In this document: positions 49,187 through 58,276 of the stretch, one piece after another
How the letters are laid out: each line of letters begins with the position of its first letter
Position numbering within the stretch: position 1 is the first letter of the stretch
Assembly (NCBI RefSeq): GCF_004798905.1
Contig: NZ_SDMO01000013.1
Coordinates: forward strand, 24,680 to 88,679
Source: Halomonas borealis
Lineage (GTDB): Bacteria; Pseudomonadota; Gammaproteobacteria; Pseudomonadales; Halomonadaceae
Direction of reading: 5' to 3'
Length of the DNA: 64,000 nt
Notes under the pieces: generated by a model
Seen by the model: the letters and a program-made list of their open reading frames with translations, nothing else
The model's database searches: none
Told to the model about the DNA's origin: nothing
Made by a program: the position numbers and the translations under genes

Positions 49187-49978
49187 TCACTCCTCACGCT
49201 TCTTCCCTTCGATCTTCCAGCCGACGCTGACCGCGGCGTCGATGGAGATAGTGCCAGGACGATATTCGCTGGCGCCGCCGCTCTCCGGTGCATCGGCACT
49301 CATCGCCATTCTGCGCGGCTGGAAGACCGGCGCCTGATTCTCGCTGACCGTCATCACGTCGCCGAGCTCGACATCGAGGTTCTCGGCCATCAGCTCGGCC
49401 TTGTGCCGGGCGCGCTGCAGGGCCTTGCTCAGCGCCTCGTCGCTGGCCGCATCGCGGTCGGCGAGGTCGTAGGTGACGCCGTCCAGGGAATCGACGCCGG
49501 CCTCGGTCAGGGCGTCGAGAATCGTCGGCAGTCGATCCAGTTCGCTGATCTCGACTTCGAACGGGCGCTCGAGGCGCGTGCGTGACAGCGTCTTGGTCTC
49601 GCCTTCCTGCTCACTGGGTTCGCGCAGCCGCTCGGGTTGTACGCGCAGTGAACCGGCGCTGATGGCGTCGCGCTCGACGCCCGCGGCCTCGAGGGTCTGG
49701 ATCAGCGTGGCGGCGCGTTCCTCGAGGCGGGCGCGTGCCTTGCCGAGGGCTTCATCGTCGCCGCCGCTGGCGTCGCGCTGGGCGATGGCCGGCGTGCGCT
49801 CCCATAGCCGAGCGTTGAGCGTGGCCTGATCCGGCACCACGTCGATCTCGGCGCGGGCCTGGACATCGAGGCGATGCGGGTCGGGCTGGCCATTGGCGGT
49901 GGCGGCCATCGGCAAGGACGCGAGCGCTAGGGCGAGCAGACCGCCTGGTAGGCGGCTGCAAGGGTGGGTGAGGCGCAT
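49187..49978 (-). CDS. SIMPL-domain periplasmic protein
   Basis: A 263-residue exported protein with a signal peptide (MRLTHPCSRLPGG...ATA) and one SIMPL (DUF541) domain: LDVQARAEIDVVPDQATLNARL, LGKARARLEERAATLIQTLEAAGV, RPFEVEISELDRLPTILDAL and ALQRARHKAELMAENLDVELGDV. The E. coli relative YggE is linked to oxidative-stress tolerance; the mechanism is unclear. AAGGAAA lies before the ATG. The frame is open 46 codons further but without a signal peptide. Confidence 0.82.
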   Translation of the reverse strand: MRLTHPCSRLPGGLLALALASLPMAATANGQPDPHRLDVQARAEIDVVPDQATLNARLWERTPAIAQRDASGGDDEALGKARARLEERAATLIQTLEAAGVERDAISAGSLRVQPERLREPSEQEGETKTLSRTRLERPFEVEISELDRLPTILDALTEAGVDSLDGVTYDLADRDAASDEALSKALQRARHKAELMAENLDVELGDVMTVSENQAPVFQPRRMAMSADAPESGGASEYRPGTISIDAAVSVGWKIEGKKREE

Positions 49979-50148
49979 GAGGATTTCCTTGTCAGTGATG
50001 GGTGTGTTGGCTTGGAACCATGGACGCCCGTCGGGTTCCTGCCGGCCGGCCGTTTTCACCGAGCTTGCACGTTGGTGATGTGCCGGCGCGTTGTGCCTCG
50101 GGCGACCAGGCGTCATGATGGCGGTCCTTTCATCGACGGAGGGGCGTC

Positions 50149-51249
50149 ATGGCGGCACCCGAAGACGACACCCAGAGCAGTATCCCCCTCAATCTGACGC
50201 TGGCGCTGGCGGCGCTGGTGGTGATCGTCGCCGGGATGCGACTCGGCGCCAGCCTGCTGGTGCCGTTGCTGCTGTCGCTGTTCATCGCGGTGGTCTGTAC
50301 CGCTCCGGTGCATTGGCTGCATCGTCTGGGGCTCGGGTTGCGGCTCTCGGTGTGGCTGACGCTGGTGGTGATCGGCGGTCTGATCTCGCTGTTGGGGCTG
50401 CTGCTGGTCAACAGCTTCGGCACCTTCGTCGAAGCCCTGCCGGGCATCGAACAGAAACTCTACCAGTATTACCTCGGCCTGCTCGACCGGCTCTCGAGCC
50501 TGGGGCTTGCCATCGACACCGAGCGTCTGGCCGATCTGTTGGACTCCGAGCAATTCGGCGGCTGGATCCCTGCGCTGCTTGGTCAGGTCGGCAACCTAAT
50601 GATGCAGAGCGTGGTGGTGGCCCTGCTGGTGATGTTCCTGTTGTTCGAGACCCTCAACTTCCGCGACAAGTTGTCCCGGGCGCTGGCTAACCCGGCGCCT
50701 AGCCTGCGTCGCTTCAGCGAGTTCAGCCTGACGCTGAAGCGTTATCTGGCGGTGAAGACGATGATCAGCCTGGTCACCGGGGCGCTGATCTGGGTGGTGT
50801 GCAAGATCGTCGGGGTCGAGTTCCCGCTGCTATGGGCGGTGCTGGCCTTCGCCCTCAACTTTATCCCCAACATCGGCTCGGCCATCGCGGCGGTGCCACC
50901 GGTATTGCTGCTGGTGGTGTCGCCCGATGGCGGGCTGTTCAAGATGGTGGTGCTTAGTGGCGCCTACCTGGGGGTGAACTTCGTGCTCGGCAACCTGATC
51001 GAGCCGCGGGTCATGGGGCGGGCGCTGGGGCTCTCCACCTGCGTCGCCTTCCTGTCGCTGGTGGTGTGGGGCTGGATCTTCGGGGTGGTGGGCATGCTGT
51101 TGTCGGTGGTGCTGACCATGACCCTGAAGATCGCCTTGGACAGCCACCCCCAGACGCGCTGGATCGCTCATCTGCTGGGCTCGGGCAGTTCCCCCATCGA
51201 GACTGCCGCCCGGCCGCCTTCGGCGCGCGACAAGCAAGCGGTCGACTGA
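50149..51249 (+). CDS. AI-2E family transporter
   Basis: A 366-residue inner-membrane protein of the AI-2E/UPF0118 family with about eight helices. Typical elements are the N-terminal hairpin of helices, a central soluble stretch (LPGIEQKLYQYYLGLLDRLSSLG), the PNIGSAIAAVPPVLLL motif and GNLIEPRVMGRALGL. Members include the E. coli TqsA exporter and Na+/H+ exchangers of halophiles, so the cargo here is open. GGAGG precedes the ATG. Confidence 0.85.
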   Translation: MAAPEDDTQSSIPLNLTLALAALVVIVAGMRLGASLLVPLLLSLFIAVVCTAPVHWLHRLGLGLRLSVWLTLVVIGGLISLLGLLLVNSFGTFVEALPGIEQKLYQYYLGLLDRLSSLGLAIDTERLADLLDSEQFGGWIPALLGQVGNLMMQSVVVALLVMFLLFETLNFRDKLSRALANPAPSLRRFSEFSLTLKRYLAVKTMISLVTGALIWVVCKIVGVEFPLLWAVLAFALNFIPNIGSAIAAVPPVLLLVVSPDGGLFKMVVLSGAYLGVNFVLGNLIEPRVMGRALGLSTCVAFLSLVVWGWIFGVVGMLLSVVLTMTLKIALDSHPQTRWIAHLLGSGSSPIETAARPPSARDKQAVD

Positions 51250-51260
51250 TGCCCCAAACG

Positions 51261-51292
51261 ACGACGCCCCGGTGGTAGCACCGGGGCGTCGT
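51261..51292. terminator. Bidirectional 14-bp hairpin
   Basis: 51261-51274 pairs perfectly with 51279-51292 across GTAG, between the convergent AI-2E gene and trxA. Confidence 0.8.
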
Positions 51293-51318
51293 GGTGGCCT
51301 CAGCCTGCGTTCGGTCGA

Positions 51319-51642
51319 TCAGGCGTTCTGGTCGATGAACTGGGTCAGCTGCGACTTGGACTGAGCGCCGACCAGCGAGGCGACCTTGGCGCCGGACTTG
51401 AACAGCATCACGGTGGGGACACCGCGCACGCCCTGTTCGGCGGCGATTTCCGGTGCGTCATCGACGTTGATGCTGACGATCTTGAGGCTGCCATCGCGTT
51501 CCGCGGCGACCTCGTCGACCACCGGTGCCATGACCTTGCAGGGGCCGCACCAGGGCGCCCAGAACTTCAGCAGCACCGGGCTGTCGGCGTTGAGCACTTC
51601 CTGCTCGAAGTTGGCATTGGTGACATCGACGTTGTTGGCCAT
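51319..51642 (-). CDS. trxA: Thioredoxin 1
   Basis: A 107-residue thioredoxin with the active site WCGPC (31-35) in KFWAPWCGPCKVMAP, the cis-proline loop GVRGVPTVMLF and the expected length. It is a general cytosolic disulfide reductant and the usual electron donor to PAPS reductase, encoded about 1.3 kb away. GGAGA precedes the ATG. It is divergent from cysB. Confidence 0.96.
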   Translation of the reverse strand: MANNVDVTNANFEQEVLNADSPVLLKFWAPWCGPCKVMAPVVDEVAAERDGSLKIVSINVDDAPEIAAEQGVRGVPTVMLFKSGAKVASLVGAQSKSQLTQFIDQNA

Positions 51643-51792
51643 GGGGATTCTCCAGTTACGGCATTACGAGTCATGCGCGGATGGTCGGGCATGCTAGGTG
51701 GCTCGATGTTAGCGGTCGGTCAGGATGCTGGCAAATCCCGCGTCGCGCGGCGGCGTCACGGCGGCGGGCGTGTGTCGCGCGCCTTCATATGC

Positions 51793-51798
51793 TATAAA
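51793..51798 (+). promoter_or_regulatory. Candidate -10 of cysB
   Basis: TATAAA in a strikingly AT-rich island (about 51787-51840) inside GC-rich DNA, 72 bases before cysB. The -35 is poor. The island could include a CysB autoregulatory site. Confidence 0.4.
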
Positions 51799-51839
51799 GA
51801 AATTATGAGTTATTTTTTTATTTCACAATGGTCTTTTGA

Positions 51840-52841
<1,002 letters not shown>

Positions 52842-52877
52842 CGTTCGGTACGGCGTGCGCCGTCCACCGCCGATTCT

Positions 52878-52910
52878 ACCGGCGCCCGTGCATGACGCAC
52901 GGGCGCCGGT
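52878..52910. terminator. Bidirectional 14-bp hairpin
   Basis: 52878-52891 pairs perfectly with 52897-52910 around ATGAC, between the convergent cysB and cysH genes. Confidence 0.8.
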
Positions 52911-52924
52911 GTGCGTTCGGGGGC

Positions 52925-53545
52925 TCAGTGCTGCAGGTGCAGGCCGCACTCGCGTTTCTCTTCCACCTTGGTGGGGTCGAAGTAGTCGAACTCGTTGGGC
53001 AGGCCGTGGGCCTGCAGATACTGATACATGTCCCGGGCGCTCCAGTGCAGCAGCGGGGCGACCTTCAGCAGTCCATCGGCGTTACGGCTCACCGGCAGCA
53101 TCTGGGCGCGTTCCGGGGTGTCCTCGGCGCGCAGCGCGGTGAACCACACATCCGGCGCCATCTCGCGAAGGGCACGCTGGAAGGGCTCGAGCTTGACCTC
53201 TTCGGTGAAGGCCGCATGACGCGGGTCATCGACCCCGGGCATGGCGCCGTCGACGGCTTCTCGATGGGCCCGGGTGCGGCGCGGGATGTAGCGGATCAGG
53301 TTGAGGCCGAGTCGTTCCACCACGGCATCGGCGAAGCGATAGGTGGCCTCGGTGTTGTAGCCGTGATCCATCCATACCACCGGAATATCCGGCCGCACGC
53401 GGCTGATCATATGCAGGAGCACCGCCTCGAAGGGGCGGAAGTTGGTGGTGAGAATCGGCCGGCTGCCTTGTGCCAGCGCCCAGCAGACCAGGGCTTCGGG
53501 GTCCTGGCCCAGGTCGCGATTGATGGCGTCGAGTTGCGGCTCCAT
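52925..53545 (-). CDS. cysH: Phosphoadenylyl-sulfate reductase-like CysH
   Basis: A 206-residue CysH-family reductase of activated sulfate. The C-terminal catalytic KRECGLHLQH motif is present, with ILTTNFRPFEAVLLHMI and PVVWMDHGYNTEATYRFAD in the nucleotide-binding half. The paired cysteines that hold the 4Fe-4S cluster in adenylyl-sulfate reductases are absent, which fits the thioredoxin-dependent PAPS type. It is about 35-40 residues shorter than E. coli CysH. Good GGGAGG ribosome site. The upstream gap has an AT-rich pocket (53625-53650). Confidence 0.88.
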   Translation of the reverse strand: MEPQLDAINRDLGQDPEALVCWALAQGSRPILTTNFRPFEAVLLHMISRVRPDIPVVWMDHGYNTEATYRFADAVVERLGLNLIRYIPRRTRAHREAVDGAMPGVDDPRHAAFTEEVKLEPFQRALREMAPDVWFTALRAEDTPERAQMLPVSRNADGLLKVAPLLHWSARDMYQYLQAHGLPNEFDYFDPTKVEEKRECGLHLQH

Positions 53546-53662
53546 GAGCGCCTCCCAGGATGATGGTGTCGCGGTGAGGCTACCCTAGCAGAGCCGCCAT
53601 GAGCGGCCCCAATATCGTTTCCTTGGCCTTTTATGCCTTAAAGGCTTAAAGGGGGTCGCCAT

Positions 53663-55036
53663 TTATATCCGTGAGGCGCTTTCGTCGGGGCCGCTCAGCG
53701 CGGCCATCAGGTGGCGGATCTTGTCGAGGGTCTCGGCGTATTCCGCCTCGCCCTGGGAGTCCGCCACCAGACCGCCGCCGCCCCACAGGTGTAGCCGGCC
53801 GCGGTCGGCCACGGCGGTGCGGATGGCGATGGAGGTATCCATGTGGCCGCGGACGTCGACATAGCCGAGGCTGCCGCAATAGGCGCTGCGCGCCGAGGGC
53901 TCGAGCTCGTCGATGATCTGCATGGCTCGCACCTTGGGGGCACCGGTGATCGAGCCGCCGGGGAAGGCGGCGGCCAGCAGCTCGAGTGGTGAGCGTCGGT
54001 CGGCCAGCTCGCCGGTCACCACGCTGACCAGATGATGCACATTGGCGTAGCTCTCCAGCCCGCACAGCTGCGGCACGCGTACCGTTCCGGGGCGGCATAC
54101 CCGGCCCAGGTCGTTACGCAGCAGGTCGACGATCATCACGTTTTCGGCGCGGTCCTTGACGCTCGCGGTGAGTGCCTCGGCCAGCCGGTGGTCCTCGTCG
54201 GGTGTGGCGCCGCGCGGGCGGGTGCCCTTGATCGGCCAGGCTTCTACCTGGCCGTCGGCACACTTGAGGAAGCGCTCCGGCGACAGCGACAGGAGCGCTT
54301 GATCGCCCCAAGAGAGAAAGCCGGAGAAGGGCGTGGGGGTGGCCCGGCGCAGGCGGCGGTAGGCCGCCCACAGATCGCCCTCGAAGGGGGCGCTGAAGCG
54401 CTGCGCGAGGTTGATCTGATAGCAGTCGCCAGCGCGGATGTAGCGCTGCACGGCGTCGAAGCGGGCCAGGTAGTCGTCGCGGCTCATCTCCGCGGTGAAC
54501 TCGCCTTGCAGGCGGAAATCGTCGCCGTCCTCGTCGCCGGCGTCTGTCAGCCAGCCCAATACCTGCGCGCGGCGCTCCGGGCTTGCCACCAGCCAAGCCT
54601 CCTGGCGCTGGTGATCCTGAATCAACGCCCAGTCATAGAGGCCGACCCGGCTGGCCGGCAGCCCGGTCGCCGGTGGGGCCCGACCGGCAATCGGCTCGAG
54701 ATGTCGCCCCAGGTCGTAGCTCCAGTAGCCGATCAGCCCGCCCAGGAAGGGCAGTTCGCTGTCGGGCACCGCGCTCGGCAGCCGTGCCAGCAGCGCCTGC
54801 TGGGCGGCGAAGGGGGACATGTCCGACGGCAGGGTGGTATCGCCCCGGCAACGGCCCGCGGCGTCGATCTCCAGCTCGCTCAGCGGGTCGCAGGCGAGGA
54901 TGTCGTAGCGGCCGCCCGGCGCGGCCGGCCGACCGCTGTCGAGCAGCACGGCGCCCGGGCGATGGCGCAGGGCGGCGAAAGACGCCAGGGGCGAATCTCG
55001 ATAGGGGTAGGGGGTGATCTCGAGTGGTGATGTCAT
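53663..55036 (-). CDS. pabB: Aminodeoxychorismate synthase component I
   Basis: A 457-residue chorismate-using enzyme making 4-amino-4-deoxychorismate for folate synthesis, probably with TrpG as amidotransferase. The catalytic Lys motif PIKGTRPRGATPDED distinguishes it from TrpE (PIAGT). LLRNDLGRVCRPGTVRVP, FPGGSITGAPKVRAMQII and AIRTAVAD complete the domain. ATG at 55036 starts MTSPLEITPYPY; a start 14 codons upstream is possible but has poorer signals. It is separated from cysH by 117 bases. Confidence 0.93.
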   Translation of the reverse strand: MTSPLEITPYPYRDSPLASFAALRHRPGAVLLDSGRPAAPGGRYDILACDPLSELEIDAAGRCRGDTTLPSDMSPFAAQQALLARLPSAVPDSELPFLGGLIGYWSYDLGRHLEPIAGRAPPATGLPASRVGLYDWALIQDHQRQEAWLVASPERRAQVLGWLTDAGDEDGDDFRLQGEFTAEMSRDDYLARFDAVQRYIRAGDCYQINLAQRFSAPFEGDLWAAYRRLRRATPTPFSGFLSWGDQALLSLSPERFLKCADGQVEAWPIKGTRPRGATPDEDHRLAEALTASVKDRAENVMIVDLLRNDLGRVCRPGTVRVPQLCGLESYANVHHLVSVVTGELADRRSPLELLAAAFPGGSITGAPKVRAMQIIDELEPSARSAYCGSLGYVDVRGHMDTSIAIRTAVADRGRLHLWGGGGLVADSQGEAEYAETLDKIRHLMAALSGPDESASRI

Positions 55037-55166
55037 CGCTAGCGTTTCCCTCAACAGGCGGCACATTCTAGGCGCCATGGCGGGCTTTGTCCCGCCGTTG
55101 GGGTGACGGATGGCGACGCCTCGTCAACGCAGCCGCTGGGCGGGTCATGCTCATCCTGTCGGGCGC

Positions 55167-55184
55167 TTGGTTGTTTACAACCAA
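55167..55184. promoter_or_regulatory. GntR operator candidate 1
   Basis: TTGGTTGTTTACAACCAA has perfect 8-bp arms around TT and contains TTGTNNACAA, the core also found 86 bases downstream. It lies in the pabB-gntR divergent region, about 29 bases before the gntR -35. Confidence 0.6.
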
Positions 55185-55212
55185 AGGGGGAGAAGTGCGA
55201 CCCTATCGCGTA

Positions 55213-55241
55213 TTGACCCCCGAGACGGCACTGTCTAGAGT
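55213..55241 (+). promoter_or_regulatory. Promoter of the prp operon
   Basis: TTGACC (55213-55218) and TAGAGT (55236-55241) separated by exactly 17 bases, matching the sigma-70 consensus at 5 and 4 of 6 positions. Transcription would start near 55248, just upstream of operator 2. Confidence 0.65.
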
Positions 55242-55255
55242 GCCTACATCCCTTA

Positions 55256-55267
55256 ATTGTCGACAAT
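55256..55267. promoter_or_regulatory. GntR operator candidate 2
   Basis: ATTGTCGACAAT is a perfect 12-bp palindrome of the type bound by FCD-domain GntR repressors. It lies just after the predicted transcription start and ends four bases before the gntR ATG, so a bound repressor would block its own operon. Confidence 0.7.
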
Positions 55268-55271
55268 CAAC

Positions 55272-55985
55272 ATGACTGACGCCCAGACAACCGCGGCCCA
55301 CACGCCCGAGGCTCGCACCCTGGCGGAGCGGGTCTTCCAGCAGCTGCAGGATGCCATCGTGCGTGGCGAGCTGCCGCCCGGCAGCAAGATCACCGAACCC
55401 GGCCTGTCGCGTACCTATGGCATCTCTCGCGGACCGCTGCGCGAGGCCATGCGGCGCCTCGAGGCGCACCGCCTGATCGAACGAGTGCCGCATGTAGGAG
55501 CACGAGTGGTGAAGCTGACGATCCAGGAGCTGCTCGAGCTGTTCGATGTGCGTGAGGCCCTGGAAAGCATGTCGGCACGGATCGCCGCCGAACACATGAC
55601 GGCCGAGGAAATCGCCGGGTTGCGCGAGGTGCTGGCGCTCCACGAGCGGCAGAGCGACCTGAGCCGCGGCGAGGCCTATTACCAGCGCGAGGGTGATCTG
55701 GATTTTCACTACCGCATCGTCCAGGGAAGCCACAACAAGATGCTGATGGGCATGCTGTGCGATGACCTTTATTACCTGGTGCGGCTGTATCGCACCCAGT
55801 TCAGCGCCAGCGGCTCGCGGCCTCAGCGGGCGTTCGTCGAGCATCACCGCATCGTCGATGCCATCGAGGCAGGCGATGCCGAACTCGCCGAACTGCTGAT
55901 GCGCCGACACGTCAGCGCCTCGCGGGAGAACGTCGTCGAGCGCTACGCCGCCGTCCTCGACCAGGAACAGGCGATGACCCCGTGA
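55272..55985 (+). CDS. GntR-family (FCD) regulator of the prp operon
   Basis: A 237-residue regulator with an N-terminal winged helix ([54 protein letters not shown]) and a C-terminal FCD ligand domain ([61 protein letters not shown]). In Pseudomonas-like prp clusters a GntR gene often precedes prpB and responds to 2-methylcitrate-pathway intermediates; that role is inferred. ATG at 55272 lacks a clear ribosome site, and an in-frame TTG at 55257 lies within the operator. prpB follows after 31 bases. Confidence 0.85.
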   Translation: MTDAQTTAAHTPEARTLAERVFQQLQDAIVRGELPPGSKITEPGLSRTYGISRGPLREAMRRLEAHRLIERVPHVGARVVKLTIQELLELFDVREALESMSARIAAEHMTAEEIAGLREVLALHERQSDLSRGEAYYQREGDLDFHYRIVQGSHNKMLMGMLCDDLYYLVRLYRTQFSASGSRPQRAFVEHHRIVDAIEAGDAELAELLMRRHVSASRENVVERYAAVLDQEQAMTP

Positions 55986-56016
55986 CGAGCCGCGCCCACC
56001 GAGACAGGAGACTCCC

Positions 56017-56907
56017 ATGACCCAAGCGACACCCGGCGCCCGTTTCCGCGCCGCCCTCGAGGCCAACCGTCCGTTGCCGATCGTCGGCACGGTCAACGCC
56101 TATACCGCGATGATGGCCGAGCGGGTTGGCCATCAGGCGATCTACCTGTCCGGCGGCGGCGTGGCCAACGCCTCGTTCGGCCTGCCGGACCTGGGCATGA
56201 CCACCATGAACGATGTCGTCGAGGATGCGCATCGCATCTGTGGCGCCACCGACGTGCCGCTGCTGGTGGACATCGACACCGGCTGGGGCGGTGCCTTCAA
56301 CATCGCCCGCACCGTCAAGGAGATGCAGCGCGCCGGCGTGGCCGCCGTGCACCTGGAGGATCAGGTGGCCCAGAAGCGTTGCGGGCATCGGCCCAACAAG
56401 GCGATCGTCTCCCAGCAGGAGATGGTCGATCGCATCAAGGCCGCCGCCGACGCGCGCCTCGACCCGGACTTCACCCTGATCGCGCGCACCGATGCCTTCC
56501 AGAAGGAGGGGCTCGAGGCCGCCATCGAGCGAGCCAACGCCTGCCTGGAGGCGGGTGCCGATGCCATATTCGCCGAGGCGGTGCAGTCGCTGGACGACTA
56601 CCGCGCCTTCTGCGAACGCCTCGACGCGCCGATACTCGCCAACATCACCGAGTTCGGTGCCACGCCGTTGTTCACCCAGGCCGAACTCGCCGAGGTCGGC
56701 TGCCGCATGGTGCTCTACCCATTGTCCGCCTTCCGCGCCATGAATGCCGCGGCACTCAGGGTCTATCAGAGCATCCACGACCAGGGTCACCAGCACGACG
56801 TGGTGGACCAGATGCAGACCCGCGAGGAGCTCTACGACTTCCTCAACTACCACGACTTCGAGCGCAAGCTCGATGCCCTGTTCGTCGAGCAGGGCGAGGG
56901 CCAGTAA
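56017..56907 (+). CDS. prpB: 2-Methylisocitrate lyase
   Basis: A 296-residue isocitrate-lyase superfamily enzyme splitting 2-methylisocitrate into pyruvate and succinate. The catalytic KRCGH loop (Cys122) is in [23 protein letters not shown] binds metal and [10 protein letters not shown] follows. The motif is of PrpB, not AceA. AGGAGA precedes the ATG. It stands between the regulator and prpC in a tight operon. Confidence 0.96.
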   Translation: MTQATPGARFRAALEANRPLPIVGTVNAYTAMMAERVGHQAIYLSGGGVANASFGLPDLGMTTMNDVVEDAHRICGATDVPLLVDIDTGWGGAFNIARTVKEMQRAGVAAVHLEDQVAQKRCGHRPNKAIVSQQEMVDRIKAAADARLDPDFTLIARTDAFQKEGLEAAIERANACLEAGADAIFAEAVQSLDDYRAFCERLDAPILANITEFGATPLFTQAELAEVGCRMVLYPLSAFRAMNAAALRVYQSIHDQGHQHDVVDQMQTREELYDFLNYHDFERKLDALFVEQGEGQ

Positions 56908-56959
56908 ACGTTCCCCTCATGACAAGATAACGCCAAGCGATGCATAAGGAGAGACGACC

Positions 56960-58087
56960 ATGGCAGACAAACCGATCGGCGGTGCCGGCCTGCGAGGCCA
57001 GAGTGCCGGTGCCACCGCCCTGTGTACCGTCGGCAAGAGCGGCGCCGGCCTGACCTATCGTGGTTTCGATATCCAGGTGCTGGCCGACAAGGCGAAGTTC
57101 GAGGAAGTCGCCTATCTGCTGCTCAAGGGAAAGCTACCCAACCAGGCCGAGCTCGATGCCTACATCGCCAAGCTCAAGGGGTTGCGGGGCCTGCCGTCGG
57201 CGCTGAAGACCGTGCTCGAGCAGATCCCCGCCGATGCCCACCCCATGGACGTGATGCGCACCGGCGCCTCGATGCTCGGCAACCTCGAGACCGAGGAAGG
57301 CTTCGCGGCGCAGCAAGACGTCGCCGACCGCCTGCTGGCGGCGCTGCCTTCGATCATCTGCTACTGGTATCGCTTCAGCCACGATGGCGTACGCCTCGAG
57401 ACCGAGACCGACGACGCCTCGGTGGGCGGGCATTTCCTGCACCTGCTGCACGGCGAGCCAGCCTCCGAGCTGCACGCCCGGGTGATGAACGTCTCGCTGA
57501 TCCTCTACGCCGAGCACGAGTTCAATGCCTCGACCTTCACCGCCCGGGTCTGTGCCTCGACGCTCTCCGACCAGCATTCCTGCGTGACCGGGGCCATCGG
57601 CTCGTTGCGCGGCCCCTTGCATGGCGGCGCCAACGAGGCGGCCATGGCGATGATCGAGAACTGGCAGTCGCCGGACGAGGCCGAGCAAGGGATCCTCGGC
57701 ATGCTCGAGCGTAAGGACAAGATCATGGGCTTCGGGCATGCCGTCTACCGTGAGTCCGATCCGCGCAACGCGATCATCAAGAAGTGGGCCAAGGAACTCG
57801 CCGCGGACACGGGCGACAGCGTGCTCTACCCGGTGTCCGAGCGCGTCGAGGCGGTCATGTGGCGCGAGAAGAAGCTGTTCTGCAACGCCGACTTCTTCCA
57901 TGCCTGCGCCTATCACTTCATGGGCCTTCCTACCAAGCTGTTCACCCCGATCTTCGTGATGTCTCGGGTCACCGGCTGGTGTGCCCACGTCTTCGAGCAG
58001 CGTGAGAACAACCGCATCATCCGACCGAGCGCCGACTATACCGGGCCAGAGCATAGCGAGTGGGTGCCGATCGAGGAGCGCGATTGA
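56960..58087 (+). CDS. prpC: 2-Methylcitrate synthase
   Basis: A 375-residue citrate-synthase-family enzyme condensing propionyl-CoA with oxaloacetate. Active-site segments GPLHGGANEAAM and GFGHAVYRESDPRN are intact, with the N-terminal YRGFDIQVLADKAKFEEVAYLLL. Size and operon context mark it as methylcitrate rather than citrate synthase. AAGGAGAG precedes the ATG. A 189-base structured gap separates it from acnD. Confidence 0.95.
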   Translation: MADKPIGGAGLRGQSAGATALCTVGKSGAGLTYRGFDIQVLADKAKFEEVAYLLLKGKLPNQAELDAYIAKLKGLRGLPSALKTVLEQIPADAHPMDVMRTGASMLGNLETEEGFAAQQDVADRLLAALPSIICYWYRFSHDGVRLETETDDASVGGHFLHLLHGEPASELHARVMNVSLILYAEHEFNASTFTARVCASTLSDQHSCVTGAIGSLRGPLHGGANEAAMAMIENWQSPDEAEQGILGMLERKDKIMGFGHAVYRESDPRNAIIKKWAKELAADTGDSVLYPVSERVEAVMWREKKLFCNADFFHACAYHFMGLPTKLFTPIFVMSRVTGWCAHVFEQRENNRIIRPSADYTGPEHSEWVPIEERD

Positions 58088-58102
58088 CGCTCCGGCTCGA
58101 TG

Positions 58103-58198
58103 CCCCGGCATGAGAGTCGCCGGGGACACGCCTACGCGAGGGCACCGTCAACCGATCCTTTGGCGCGACCGGCGCCATCCACGGTGTAGCGCCCTCGC
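58103..58198 (+). other. Structured RNA element in the prpC-acnD gap
   Basis: A 7-bp hairpin, CCCCGGC (58103-58109) with GCCGGGG (58119-58125), is followed by a longer fold: GCGAGGGC (58136-58143) with GCCCTCGC (58191-58198), continuing as ACCGT (58144-58148) with ACGGT (58181-58185) after a 5-base bulge, and enclosing GGCGC/GCGCC (58162-58166 with 58172-58176). It may set differential expression or processing within the operon. Confidence 0.45.
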
Positions 58199-58276
58199 TT
58201 CGTCTTGCCTCCGGCGAGATCACCTCCGCCGTTGCCTCTTCCCCTGTCCACGACCCGATCCGAGGGTGGCCACGCC

